Part shown: piece after piece, positions 26,989-35,015 of the stretch
How positions within the stretch are numbered: position 1 is the first letter of the stretch
How the letters are laid out: every line of letters begins with the position of its first letter
Assembly (NCBI RefSeq): GCF_025961475.1
Contig: NZ_JAOQNS010000020.1
Span: forward strand, 1-35,015
Length of the DNA stretch: 35,015 bases
DNA from: Rhodobium gokarnense
GTDB lineage: Bacteria; Pseudomonadota; Alphaproteobacteria; Rhizobiales; Rhodobiaceae
Reading direction: 5' to 3'
Position numbers and translations under genes: made by a program
The notes under the pieces: generated by a model
Told to the model about the DNA's origin: nothing
Databases searched by the model: none
The model's input: only the letters and a program-made list of their open reading frames with translations

Positions 26989-27525
26989 CTACTTCTTCTT
27001 GCCTTCTTTGCGGACGATGAATTCGTCCGCATATTTGACGCCCTTGCCCTTATAGGGCTCCGGCGGCCGGTAATCGCGGATCTCCGCCGCCACCTGACCA
27101 ACCTGCTGGCGGTCGATGCCGGTAATCGTGACTTCCGTCGGCTTCGGGCACGCGATGTCGATGCCCTCCGGGATCGGATAGATCACGTCGTGGCTGAAGC
27201 CGAGCGCGAGCTGCAGGTTCTTGCCCTGCACCTGGGCGCGGTAGCCGACGCCGTTGATCTGCAGCTTCTTCTCAAAGCCGTCCGATACGCCGGTCACGAT
27301 GTTCGAGACCATGGTCCGCGACATGCCCCACATCGACCGGGCCTTCTTGTCGTCGGCGTCGACCGGCGTGATCTTGATGCCGTCGTCGGTCTTTTCCACC
27401 TTGCACGTATCGCTGACGGTAAAGGACAAGCTGCCCTTCGGACCTTTCACCGACACGGTCTGACCGTCGATATCCGCCGAGACCCCGCTCGGAACCGGCA
27501 CCGCTAATTTGCCTATCCGGGACAT
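26989..27525 (-). CDS. rplF: 50S ribosomal protein L6
   Basis: A 178-residue large-subunit protein near the factor-binding centre, with two alike domains. [33 protein letters not shown] and the C-terminal [11 protein letters not shown] are hallmarks. It follows rpsH in the usual order. Confidence 0.97.
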   Translation of the reverse strand: MSRIGKLAVPVPSGVSADIDGQTVSVKGPKGSLSFTVSDTCKVEKTDDGIKITPVDADDKKARSMWGMSRTMVSNIVTGVSDGFEKKLQINGVGYRAQVQGKNLQLALGFSHDVIYPIPEGIDIACPKPTEVTITGIDRQQVGQVAAEIRDYRPPEPYKGKGVKYADEFIVRKEGKKK

Positions 27526-27573
27526 TTCACCAATCCGTGCTCTTCGTTGTTCCGTTGCCCTGCCCTTTGCGCC

Positions 27574-27972
27574 TTAGAAGACGCGGCAGAGCACCTCGCC
27601 GCCGACATTCTTGTCGCGGGCTTCGTGATCGGCCATCACGCCCATCGGCGTCGACAGGATCGACACGCCGAGGCCGTTGTGGATCCGCGGGATCGTCTTC
27701 ACCGAGGTGTAGACGCGCCGGCCGGGGGTCGAGACGCGCTCGATCTCCTGGATCACCGGCTGACCGTCGAAATACTTCAGCGAGATCTCGATTTCGGACT
27801 TGCCGCCGTCGAAGTCCACCGAGGTGTAACCCCGGATGAACCCTTCCGACTCCAGCACGTCGAGAACGCGCTTGCGCAACGTCGAAGCGGGCGTCGAGAC
27901 CGTCGACCGGCCGCGCATCTGCGCGTTCCGGATACGGGTCAGCATATCGCCCAGGGGGTCGCTCATCGACAT
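27574..27972 (-). CDS. rpsH: 30S ribosomal protein S8
   Basis: A 132-residue small-subunit protein that binds the central domain of 16S rRNA. In other bacteria it also represses the spc operon mRNA near L5. The start [18 protein letters not shown] at 27972 is preceded by AAGGAGA; a longer upstream frame is spurious. [19 protein letters not shown] and [10 protein letters not shown] close the protein. Confidence 0.96.
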   Translation of the reverse strand: MSMSDPLGDMLTRIRNAQMRGRSTVSTPASTLRKRVLDVLESEGFIRGYTSVDFDGGKSEIEISLKYFDGQPVIQEIERVSTPGRRVYTSVKTIPRIHNGLGVSILSTPMGVMADHEARDKNVGGEVLCRVF

Positions 27973-27985
27973 GGATGCGTTCTCC

Positions 27986-28291
27986 TTACCAACTCGACTT
28001 GACCATGCCGGGCACCAGGCCCAGCGACCCGAGCTCACGAAGCGCAACGCGCGACATCTTGAGCTTGCGGTAGTAGCCTCGCGGCCGGCCGGTCACTTCA
28101 CAGCGATTGCGAATGCGCGTCTTGGAAGAGTTCCGCGGCAGTTCCGCAAGCTTGAGCTGCGCCTGGAATCGCTCTTCCAGCGTCAGCGATTCGTCCTTAG
28201 CCGCAGCCTTCAGGGCCTTGCGCTTGTCCGCGTATTGGTCGACGAGCTTCCGCCGCCGCTTGTTCTTCTCGATCGCGCTTTTCTTCGCCAT
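27986..28291 (-). CDS. rpsN: 30S ribosomal protein S14, zinc-free form
   Basis: A 101-residue small-subunit head protein. The start [16 protein letters not shown] at 28291 was chosen over a longer frame on family grounds. It has the C-terminal [19 protein letters not shown] but no paired CxxC zinc ligands, so it is the long zinc-independent type. It lies between rplE and rpsH. Confidence 0.96.
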   Translation of the reverse strand: MAKKSAIEKNKRRRKLVDQYADKRKALKAAAKDESLTLEERFQAQLKLAELPRNSSKTRIRNRCEVTGRPRGYYRKLKMSRVALRELGSLGLVPGMVKSSW

Positions 28292-28322
28292 ACCTTCGCC
28301 TCGTCGAAAAACCGTTGCCCGA

Positions 28323-28883
28323 TCACGTCCGGAACGGGAAATTGAACTCGCGCAGCAGCGCGCGCGCCTCGTCATCGGTCGTTGCCGTGGTGCAGACGAC
28401 GATGTCCATGCCCCAGATCTGATCGACCTTGTCGTAGTTGATCTCCGGGAACACGATGTGTTCCTTGATGCCGAGCGCGTAATTGCCCTGCCCGTCGAAG
28501 CTCTTCGGGTTCAGGCCGCGGAAGTCCCGAACGCGCGGCAGCGCGATCGTCACCAGACGGTCGATGAACTCGAACATCCGCGCCTTGCGCAGCGTCACCT
28601 TGCAGCCGATCTCCATGCCCTCGCGCAGCTTGAACGTGGCGATGGACTTGCGGGCCCGGGTGATCACGGGCTTCTGGCCGGCGATCAGCGCCAGGTCGGC
28701 GGCCGCCGACTTGACCTTCTTGGAATCGCCGACGGCCTCGCCGACGCCGATGTTCAGAACGACCTTTTCAAGCGCCGGAATCTGCATCGGGTTCTTGTAC
28801 CCGAACTCTTCCAGCATCTTGGTGCGCACGACGTCCGCGTAATGGGTCTTCAGCCGCGGCACGTAAGTGGTGGCTTCAGCCAT
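28323..28883 (-). CDS. rplE: 50S ribosomal protein L5
   Basis: A 186-residue protein that binds 5S rRNA and the P-site t[21 protein letters not shown]-like [36 protein letters not shown] and the end [14 protein letters not shown] identify it. Its ATG overlaps the last 8 bp of rplX, so it is coupled. Confidence 0.97.
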   Translation of the reverse strand: MAEATTYVPRLKTHYADVVRTKMLEEFGYKNPMQIPALEKVVLNIGVGEAVGDSKKVKSAAADLALIAGQKPVITRARKSIATFKLREGMEIGCKVTLRKARMFEFIDRLVTIALPRVRDFRGLNPKSFDGQGNYALGIKEHIVFPEINYDKVDQIWGMDIVVCTTATTDDEARALLREFNFPFRT

Positions 28884-29193
28884 CGATCAAATCTCCCGAA
28901 CGCTTGGCGAACCGCACCTTCCGGCCATCGTCGAGGACCTTGGTCCCGATCCGCGTCGGCTTGTCGTCCTTGGGATCGGCAATCGCGATGTTGGACAGGT
29001 GGATAGGCATTTCCTTGGAAATGATGCCGGCTTCCTGGGTCGCGGTCTGGCGCTGGTGGCGCTTGGCGACGTTGATGCCGCGCACCACGGCGCGGTTTTC
29101 CTTCGGCATCATGCGGATCACTTCGCCGATGCGACCCTTGTCGCGCCCGGCGAGGACGACGACGCGGTCGCCCTTCTTGATCTTCAAAGACAT
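28876..29193 (-). CDS. rplX: 50S ribosomal protein L24
   Basis: A 105-residue assembly-initiator protein of the large subunit. The KOW motif is [20 protein letters not shown] near the N-terminus. The start is ATG 29193, sharing one base with the rplN stop; the longer open frame upstream is an out-of-frame shadow of rplN. It ends inside the start of rplE. Confidence 0.96.
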   Translation of the reverse strand: MSLKIKKGDRVVVLAGRDKGRIGEVIRMMPKENRAVVRGINVAKRHQRQTATQEAGIISKEMPIHLSNIAIADPKDDKPTRIGTKVLDDGRKVRFAKRSGDLIDG

Positions 29194-29561
29194 CACAGCA
29201 CCTCCGGTGCGAGCGAGATGATCTTCATATGCTGCTTCGCTCTCAGTTCGCGCGGCACCGGGCCGAAAATACGGGTACCGACCGGCTCTTTCTTGTTGTC
29301 GACCAGCACCGCCGCATTGCGATCGAAGCGGATGACGCTGCCATCCGGACGACGGATGTCCTTGGCGGTGCGCACGACCACGGCCTTCATGACCTGGCCC
29401 TTTTTCACGCGGCCGCGCGGGCTCGCTTCCTTGACGCTGACAACGATGATGTCGCCGACGCCCGCATATTTGCGCTTGGAGCCGCCAAGCACCTTGATGC
29501 ACATGACACGGCGCGCGCCGGAATTGTCAGCCACGTCGAGATTGGTCTGCATCTGAATCAT
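29193..29561 (-). CDS. rplN: 50S ribosomal protein L14
   Basis: A 122-residue protein at the subunit interface. [35 protein letters not shown] and the C-terminal [18 protein letters not shown] are typical. It overlaps rplX by one base and follows rpsQ after 64 bp. Confidence 0.97.
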   Translation of the reverse strand: MIQMQTNLDVADNSGARRVMCIKVLGGSKRKYAGVGDIIVVSVKEASPRGRVKKGQVMKAVVVRTAKDIRRPDGSVIRFDRNAAVLVDNKKEPVGTRIFGPVPRELRAKQHMKIISLAPEVL

Positions 29562-29625
29562 GACTGCCCGCCTCGTAACTCTCTGCGCGCCTGCCGCTTA
29601 CCGGTCCCGGCGCTCTATTCCATTC

Positions 29626-29874
29626 TTACTGGTCGCCGGCCACTTCGGCCTTGACCACAACCCAAGACTTCGACCGCGAGATCGGCCTGCTTTCCTCGAT
29701 CGCGACCAGGTCGCCGACCTTGTAGGCGTTGTTCTCGTCATGCGCCTTGTAGTTCTTGGTGCGGCGCACGGTCTTCTTGAACAGCGGGTGCGTGAAGCGC
29801 CGCTCGACGCGGACAACCACCGTCTTGTCGCTCTTGTCGCTCACCACGACGCCATGAAGCAGCCGTTTCGGCAT
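29626..29874 (-). CDS. rpsQ: 30S ribosomal protein S17
   Basis: An 82-residue OB-fold protein that binds the 5' domain of 16S r[19 protein letters not shown] and [19 protein letters not shown] are diagnostic. It follows rpmC after 12 bp and is the last gene of the S10 operon in the classical scheme. Confidence 0.96.
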   Translation of the reverse strand: MPKRLLHGVVVSDKSDKTVVVRVERRFTHPLFKKTVRRTKNYKAHDENNAYKVGDLVAIEESRPISRSKSWVVVKAEVAGDQ

Positions 29875-29886
29875 GAAGTTTCTCCG

Positions 29887-30087
29887 TTATGCGCTTTCAG
29901 CAGTGCGCTTCTCGCGCATGATGGTCTCGATCCTGGCGAGGTCGCGGCGAATCTGCCGGACGCGCGCCGTGTTCTCCAACTGACCCGTCGCCCGCTGGAA
30001 GCGCAGATTGAACTGCTCCTTCTTCAGCTTGCCGAGCTCATCGGTGAGCTGGTCGACGGTCATTGCTCTGACGTCACTTGCCTTCAT
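29887..30087 (-). CDS. rpmC: 50S ribosomal protein L29
   Basis: A 66-residue helical hairpin protein near the peptide exit tunnel, part of the docking site for trigger factor and [26 protein letters not shown] and [14 protein letters not shown] are typical. The start is ATG 30087 (MKASDVRAM); upstream extension of the frame lies in the rplP gene. Confidence 0.96.
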   Translation of the reverse strand: MKASDVRAMTVDQLTDELGKLKKEQFNLRFQRATGQLENTARVRQIRRDLARIETIMREKRTAESA

Positions 30088-30115
30088 GGCCGTAACCCTT
30101 GTTCCTGTCGCGCCG

Positions 30116-30529
30116 CTATTCGGCGATGCGCTGCACGAACCGCGTGCGGATCGGCAGCTTCGCGGCACCGAGACGCAGCGCCTCGCGGGCGATCGGCTCG
30201 GCGACGCCGTCGATTTCGAAAACGATCCGGCCCGGCTTGACCCGGGCGGCCCAGAATTCCGGCGTGCCCTTGCCCTTACCCATGCGCACTTCGGTCGGCT
30301 TCTTCGACACCGGCACATCCGGGAACACCCGGATCCAGACGCGTCCGGCGCGCTTCATGTGGCGGGTGATGGCCCGCCGCGCGGCCTCGATCTGGCGGGC
30401 GGTGATCCGCTCCGGCTCCAGCGCCTTCAGGCCGTAGGAACCGAAATTCAGATCGGTGCCACCCTTGGCGTTGCCATGGATGCGGCCCTTGTGCTGCTTG
30501 CGAAATTTCGTGCGCTTCGGTTGGAGCAT
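30116..30529 (-). CDS. rplP: 50S ribosomal protein L16
   Basis: A 137-residue protein next to the A-site and peptidyl-transferase centre. [35 protein letters not shown] and [18 protein letters not shown] are hallmarks. Length and place between rpsC and rpmC are normal. Confidence 0.97.
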   Translation of the reverse strand: MLQPKRTKFRKQHKGRIHGNAKGGTDLNFGSYGLKALEPERITARQIEAARRAITRHMKRAGRVWIRVFPDVPVSKKPTEVRMGKGKGTPEFWAARVKPGRIVFEIDGVAEPIAREALRLGAAKLPIRTRFVQRIAE

Positions 30530-30572
30530 GGTCTCGCTCTTATTCTAGTCGTTCACCAACAGGCGTTTGTCG

Positions 30573-31298
30573 TCACGCAGCCCGGTCCCGGCGGCCACGG
30601 CCACCGCGGTCACCGCCGCCGCCACTTTCCTGGCTCTCGCTCGACCGACGCTCGGAAGCCATCGGATCGTGCTCCAGGATCTCGCCCTTGAAGATCCACA
30701 CCTTGACGCCGCAGCAGCCATAGGCAGTGCGCGCCGTCGCCGTGCCGTAATCGATGTCCGCGCGCAGCGTGTGCAGCGGCACCCGGCCCTCGCGGTACCA
30801 TTCCATACGGGCGATTTCCGCACCGCCGAGACGGCCGCCGCAGTTGATGCGGATACCTTCGGCGCCGAGCCGCATCGCCGACTGGACGGCCCGCTTCATG
30901 GCCCGGCGGAACGCCACGCGGCGCTCGAGCTGCTGGGCGATGGAGGCGGCCACCAGCGTGGCGTCGATCTCCGGCTTGCGCACCTCGACGATGTTGAGGT
31001 GGACTTCCGACTTGGTCATCTCGGCCAGCTTGCGGCGCAGCTTCTCGATGTCCGCACCCTTCTTGCCGATGACGATGCCCGGCCGTGCCGAGTGGATCGT
31101 GATCCGGCACTTCTTGTGCGGACGCTCGATGACGATCTTGGAAACCGCCGCCTGCTTCAGCCTGTCCATCAGGTAGCGCCGGATCTCCATGTCCTCATGG
31201 AGCAGCGAGCCGTACTCGCCCTTGTTGGCGTACCAGCGGGAATCCCAGGTGCGGTTGATGCCCAGCCGAAGCCCGACCGGATTGACTTTCTGACCCAT
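30573..31298 (-). CDS. rpsC: 30S ribosomal protein S3
   Basis: A 241-residue protein at the mRNA entry site. [14 protein letters not shown], the KH-domain loop [15 protein letters not shown], and [13 protein letters not shown] are family hallmarks. The C-terminal 25 residues are Ser, Gly and Arg-rich ([14 protein letters not shown]), an extension seen in alphaproteobacteria. It overlaps rplV by one base. Confidence 0.97.
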   Translation of the reverse strand: MGQKVNPVGLRLGINRTWDSRWYANKGEYGSLLHEDMEIRRYLMDRLKQAAVSKIVIERPHKKCRITIHSARPGIVIGKKGADIEKLRRKLAEMTKSEVHLNIVEVRKPEIDATLVAASIAQQLERRVAFRRAMKRAVQSAMRLGAEGIRINCGGRLGGAEIARMEWYREGRVPLHTLRADIDYGTATARTAYGCCGVKVWIFKGEILEHDPMASERRSSESQESGGGGDRGGRGRRDRAA

Positions 31299-31678
31299 CA
31301 GGCGGTCTCCTCGACTTCGCGCACGACGATCGTCAGGTTCGAGAACGGCTTCTGGATCCGTCCCACCCGACCGCGCGCCCGCGGCTTCCAGCGTTTCATC
31401 ACCAGGGCCTTGCCGACGAAGGCTTCCGCGACGACGAGCGAGTCGACGTCGAGCTGGTGGTTGTTTTCCGCGTTCGCAATGGCTGACTCCAGCGTCTTGC
31501 GCACGTCGTTGGCGATGCGCTTGCGCGAGAACGTCAGGTCCGCGAGCGCCGCATCGACCTTCTTGCCGCGGATCATGCTTGCGACAAGGTTCAGCTTCTG
31601 CGGGCTGACCCGCAGCATCCGGTTCACGGCCTTGGCCTCGTTGTCGGCCAGGGACCGGGGGCTCTTCGGCTTGCCCAT
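31298..31678 (-). CDS. rplV: 50S ribosomal protein L22
   Basis: A 126-residue protein whose loop lines the exit tunnel, where macrolide resistance changes occur. [30 protein letters not shown] and the tunnel-loop [18 protein letters not shown] are diagnostic. ATG 31678 (MGKPKSPRS) was chosen; the longer frame upstream is a shadow of rpsS. Confidence 0.96.
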   Translation of the reverse strand: MGKPKSPRSLADNEAKAVNRMLRVSPQKLNLVASMIRGKKVDAALADLTFSRKRIANDVRKTLESAIANAENNHQLDVDSLVVAEAFVGKALVMKRWKPRARGRVGRIQKPFSNLTIVVREVEETA

Positions 31679-31680
31679 CG

Positions 31681-31959
31681 TTATCTCCTCTTGGCCTTCT
31701 TGTCGGCAGCGTGGCCGTAATAGGTCCGGGTCGGCGCGAACTCGCCGAACTTGTGTCCGACCATGTCTTCGGAGACCAGCACCGGAACGTGCTTCTGGCC
31801 GTTGTAGACGCCGAAGGTCAGACCGACGAACTGCGGCAGGATGGTCGACCGACGGCTCCAGATCTTGATCACCTCTTTGCGACCCGAGGAGGCCGCCTTT
31901 TCGGCTTTCTTCAGCAGATATCCGTCGATGAACGGACCTTTCCAAATGGAACGAGCCAC
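31681..31959 (-). CDS. rpsS: 30S ribosomal protein S19
   Basis: A 92-residue small-subunit head protein. [43 protein letters not shown] and [23 protein letters not shown] match throughout. It lies between rplB and rplV, with 2 bp to rplV. Confidence 0.97.
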   Translation of the reverse strand: MARSIWKGPFIDGYLLKKAEKAASSGRKEVIKIWSRRSTILPQFVGLTFGVYNGQKHVPVLVSEDMVGHKFGEFAPTRTYYGHAADKKAKRR

Positions 31960-31974
31960 TTCTTCCTGCCTCTC

Positions 31975-32808
31975 TTACTTCTTGCGCGCGTGACGGCTGC
32001 GCACGATGAACTTGTCGGTCGCCTTGTTGGACCGCGTCCGCTTGCCCTTGGTCGGCTTGCCCCACGGCGTCACCGGGTGACGGCCGCCGGAGGTGCGGCC
32101 CTCGCCGCCGCCATGCGGGTGGTCGACCGGGTTCATGGCGACGCCGCGAACCTTCGGCCGGATGCCGAGCCAGCGCGAGCGGCCGGCCTTGCCGAGATTG
32201 GTGTTGGCGTTGTCCGGATTGGACACAGCGCCGACGGTCGCAAGGCAGGCGCCGAAGATGCGGCGCTGCTCGCCGGAATTCAGCCGGATCGTCGCATAGC
32301 CCTGGTCGCGGCCGACGATCTGCGCATAGGCGCCGGCGGCGCGCGCGATCTGTCCGCCCTTGCCCGGCTTCATCTCCACATTGTGGATGATGGTGCCGAC
32401 CGGGATCGACGACAGCGGCATGGTATTGCCCGGCTTGACGTCGACGTTCTGACCCGAGATCACCTTGTCGCCGACGGCCAGCCGCTGCGGCGCCAGGATG
32501 TAGGCGAGCTCGTCGTCCTCATAGCGGATCAGCGCGATGAACGCCGAGCGGTTGGGATCGTATTCGATCCGCTCGACCGTCGCCGGCACGTCGAACTTGC
32601 GCCGCTTGAAATCGACGATGCGGTAGGTCCGCTTGTGGCCGCCGCCCTTGCGCGGCGACGTGTTGCGGCCGGCATTGTTGCGCCCGCCCGCCTTGGTCAG
32701 ACCCTCGGTCAGCGTCTTGACCGGCTTGCCCTTGTAGAGCTTGGAGCGGTCGACGATGACCAGCTGGCGCTGACCCGGCGTCGTCGGTTTGAATGTTTTC
32801 AGTGCCAT
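31975..32808 (-). CDS. rplB: 50S ribosomal protein L2
   Basis: A 277-residue protein needed for subunit joining and peptidyl transfer. [28 protein letters not shown] and the functional-centre [18 protein letters not shown], which includes the conserved His, are present. Normal length and basic C-terminus. Confidence 0.98.
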   Translation of the reverse strand: MALKTFKPTTPGQRQLVIVDRSKLYKGKPVKTLTEGLTKAGGRNNAGRNTSPRKGGGHKRTYRIVDFKRRKFDVPATVERIEYDPNRSAFIALIRYEDDELAYILAPQRLAVGDKVISGQNVDVKPGNTMPLSSIPVGTIIHNVEMKPGKGGQIARAAGAYAQIVGRDQGYATIRLNSGEQRRIFGACLATVGAVSNPDNANTNLGKAGRSRWLGIRPKVRGVAMNPVDHPHGGGEGRTSGGRHPVTPWGKPTKGKRTRSNKATDKFIVRSRHARKK

Positions 32809-32821
32809 TGTTCTATCCGCC

Positions 32822-33115
32822 TCAGAGACCCGTCGTCACGTCGATGGAATGGCCTTCCACGAGGGTGACCACCGCCTTCTTGACGTCAGATTGCCGGCCC
32901 GGATGACCACGGAAGCGCTTCACCTTGCCCTTGCGCAGGATGGTGTTCACGCCCGAGACCTTGACCCCGAACAGCGCCTCCACGGCAGCCTTGATCTGGG
33001 GCTTGGTCGCGGTCTTGGCCACGTTGAAGACGACCTTGTTGGCCTCGGAGGCGTAGGTCGACTTCTCGGTGATGACCGGGCTCACGATGACGTCGTAATG
33101 CTTCAGGTCCGTCAT
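32822..33115 (-). CDS. rplW: 50S ribosomal protein L23
   Basis: A 97-residue protein at the exit-tunnel rim and main docking site for trigger factor. [19 protein letters not shown] and [17 protein letters not shown] are typical. Its start overlaps the rplD stop by 4 bp. Confidence 0.97.
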   Translation of the reverse strand: MTDLKHYDVIVSPVITEKSTYASEANKVVFNVAKTATKPQIKAAVEALFGVKVSGVNTILRKGKVKRFRGHPGRQSDVKKAVVTLVEGHSIDVTTGL

Positions 33116-33732
33116 TTGAACCGCTCCTCGAGAGCGGCCACGGCCGCCTTCGTCAGTACCAGTGTGTCGCGCCGCAGGATGTCGTAGACGTTGGCGCCGG
33201 CAACCGGCAGCACGTCGAGATGCGGAATGTTGCGAGCCGCCATCGCAAAGCCCTCATTGAGCTCCGCACCGTCGATGACCAGCGCGCTGGTCAGGCCGAG
33301 GCCGCCGAGCTTCTCGCGCAGCGCCTTGGTCTTGGCCGCGTCCAGCTTGACGTCGTCGACGACGATCAGACTCTCGCCCCGCGCCTTTTCCGACAGCGCC
33401 AGCTTCAGGCCGAGGGCACGCACCTTCTTCGGCAGGTCGTGGGCGTGGCTGCGGACCACCGGCCCGTGCGCCCGGCCACCGCCGACGAAGATCGGCGCCC
33501 TGCGGCTGCCGTGACGGGCACCGCCGCCGCCCTTCTGCTTGCCGAACTTCTTGCCGGTGCGGGCGATTTCCGCCCGGCCCTTGGTCTTGTGCGTGCCCGC
33601 CTGGCGCTTGGCGAGCTGCCAGCGCACGACGCGCTGCAGGATGTCGCCGCGCGGCTCCAGGCCGAACACCTCGTCGGAAAGCGTCAGCGAACCCGCCGAT
33701 GCGCCGTCGAGCGTCTTTACTTCAATATCCAT
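33112..33732 (-). CDS. rplD: 50S ribosomal protein L4
   Basis: A 206-residue protein lining the exit tunnel; in E. coli it also represses the S10 operon. The tunnel-loop [21 protein letters not shown] and [21 protein letters not shown] are hallmarks. ATG 33732 shares one base with the rplC stop; a GTG one codon upstream is an alternative start. Confidence 0.97.
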   Translation of the reverse strand: MDIEVKTLDGASAGSLTLSDEVFGLEPRGDILQRVVRWQLAKRQAGTHKTKGRAEIARTGKKFGKQKGGGGARHGSRRAPIFVGGGRAHGPVVRSHAHDLPKKVRALGLKLALSEKARGESLIVVDDVKLDAAKTKALREKLGGLGLTSALVIDGAELNEGFAMAARNIPHLDVLPVAGANVYDILRRDTLVLTKAAVAALEERFK

Positions 33733-34478
33733 CACGCAGTCTCCCCGGCGGTCTCGACCGCCTCGGCCTCGGCCGCGGCCGGAGCGCCGGCACCTTCGGG
33801 CAACCGGAACCTGCCGGGCGTCGGCACGTCTTCCGGAAGCGACTTCTTCAGCGCGTCGCGAACCAGGATCCAGGTGCCCTTGGCTCCCGGAACGGCGCCC
33901 TTGACCATGATCAGGCCACGGTCGGCGTCGGTCTTGACGACCTTCAGGTTCTGCGTCGTCACCCGCTCGTTGCCGAGCTGGCCGGCCATCTTCTTGCCCT
34001 TGAACACCTTGCCGGGGTCCTGGCAGTGGCCGGTCGAACCATGCGCGCGGTGCGAGATCGACACGCCGTGCGAAGCCCGAAGGCCGCCGAAATTGTGCCG
34101 CTTCATGGCGCCGGCAAAGCCCTTGCCGATCGAGGTGCCGGTAACGTCGACGAACTGGCCGGCGACGAAGTGATCGGCCGTCAGCTCTGCGCCGACGTCG
34201 ATCAGATTGTCCGGCGACACCCGGAACTCGGCCAGGCGGCGCTTCGGCTCGACCTTGGCGACCGCGAAATGTCCGCGCATGGCGCGCGGCGTATTCTTGG
34301 CCTTGGCGAGACCGGCGCCGAGCTGAACGGCGGTGTATCCGTCCTTGTCGTCGCTGCGATGGGCGACAACCTGACAGTTTTGAAGTTTCAGCACGGTCAC
34401 GGGAACGTTCTCACCGGAATCCAGGTAGATCCGGGTCATTCCGACCTTTTGTGCAATCACTCCTGAGCGCATTTCCAT
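33732..34478 (-). CDS. rplC: 50S ribosomal protein L3
   Basis: A 248-residue protein near the peptidyl-transferase centre. [36 protein letters not shown] (the loop of the family) and [13 protein letters not shown] are present. The C-terminus carries an Ala/Glu tail of about 25 residues ([17 protein letters not shown]) beyond the core. A start at the second Met, two residues later, is equally possible. Confidence 0.97.
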   Translation of the reverse strand: MEMRSGVIAQKVGMTRIYLDSGENVPVTVLKLQNCQVVAHRSDDKDGYTAVQLGAGLAKAKNTPRAMRGHFAVAKVEPKRRLAEFRVSPDNLIDVGAELTADHFVAGQFVDVTGTSIGKGFAGAMKRHNFGGLRASHGVSISHRAHGSTGHCQDPGKVFKGKKMAGQLGNERVTTQNLKVVKTDADRGLIMVKGAVPGAKGTWILVRDALKKSLPEDVPTPGRFRLPEGAGAPAAAEAEAVETAGETA

Positions 34479-34499
34479 GCTTCCCCGGGTTAGTGCGGC

Positions 34500-34808
34500 C
34501 TAGAGCTTGATCTCGACATCGACACCGGCAGCCAGGTCGAGCTTCATCAAGGCGTCCACCGTCTGCGGCGTCGGATCGATGATGTCCAAAAGCCGCTTGT
34601 GGGTCCGGATTTCAAACTGCTCGCGCGACTTCTTGTCGATGTGCGGCGAACGGTTCACGGTGAATTTCTCAATCCGCGTCGGCAGCGGCACCGGGCCGCG
34701 TACCTGGGCACCCGTCCGCTTGGCCGTCGAGACGATTTCCTTCGTCGACGTGTCCAAGATGCGGTGATCGAACGCCTTCAGGCGGATACGAATGTTTTGA
34801 CCGTTCAT
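34500..34808 (-). CDS. rpsJ: 30S ribosomal protein S10
   Basis: A 102-residue small-subunit protein that also acts with NusB in antitermination. [54 protein letters not shown] and [12 protein letters not shown] are diagnostic. ATG 34808 fits the family; upstream extension does not. It is the first gene of the S10 operon and follows tuf after 63 bp. Confidence 0.97.
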   Translation of the reverse strand: MNGQNIRIRLKAFDHRILDTSTKEIVSTAKRTGAQVRGPVPLPTRIEKFTVNRSPHIDKKSREQFEIRTHKRLLDIIDPTPQTVDALMKLDLAAGVDVEIKL

Positions 34809-34871
34809 GACCGAGTCCTTGAAAGATGCGGGCGGGGGCAAAGCGGCTCCCGCCGCATCCGTGGTTTCCTG

Positions 34872-35015
<144 letters not shown>

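Overview
This GC-rich chromosomal window most likely comes from an alphaproteobacterium of the order Hyphomicrobiales (Rhizobiales). The evidence is the propionyl-CoA carboxylase pair, an ATP12-family F1-ATPase assembly factor, adk directly after secY with no rpmJ, short alphaproteobacterial adenylate kinase, and intergenic palindromes of a kind common in that order. No tRNA, rRNA, CRISPR array, transposase or phage gene was seen. Genus cannot be told from the sequence alone.

Layout, left to right. Bases 1-660 are non-coding: one palindromic dispersed repeat and then a 99-bp tandem repeat array. Bases 701-6567 (minus strand) hold the propionyl-CoA carboxylase locus. pccB is upstream and pccA downstream; between them lie a methionine-rich membrane coiled-coil protein and a small sulfotransferase. 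Bases 6568-7133 are non-coding with two hairpin repeats. Bases 7134-12824 (minus strand) form one compact operon: a RluC/RluD-type pseudouridine synthase, a small membrane protein, a HAD phosphatase, an ATP12 chaperone, and then four tandem paralogous sulfotransferases joined mostly by 4-bp overlaps. Bases 12993-13683 carry a fluoride channel (crcB/fluC) and a small membrane protein, closed by a good terminator. Bases 13684-14564 are a repeat-filled gap with three more copies of the palindrome family.

Bases 14565-17647 (minus strand) encode a DegP/DegQ-type protease, RarA and a 74-residue membrane protein. Bases 17736-19557 contain an Lrp/AsnC regulator divergent from an ornithine/lysine-type decarboxylase, with an inverted repeat between them. 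A PhzF-family protein follows at 19567-20361. From 20411 to the right edge is one long minus-strand ribosomal gene cluster, the S10-spc-alpha super-operon, from the 3' end of tuf through rpsJ to rplQ with a terminator. It is complete and canonical for an alphaproteobacterium.

Most of the window is housekeeping. The unusual part is the set of five related sulfotransferases of about 230-245 residues. Four are appended to the tail of a conserved housekeeping operon and one is placed inside the pcc locus, with no sulfate-activation or glycan genes nearby. They share a PAPS-type 5' motif near residue 13, an invariant His near residue 86 and an ERNPWDR motif near residue 110, but differ in the stretch in between. 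They look like a locally expanded set of enzymes of unknown acceptor. The second unusual item is the membrane coiled-coil protein, whose methionines fall on heptad core positions.
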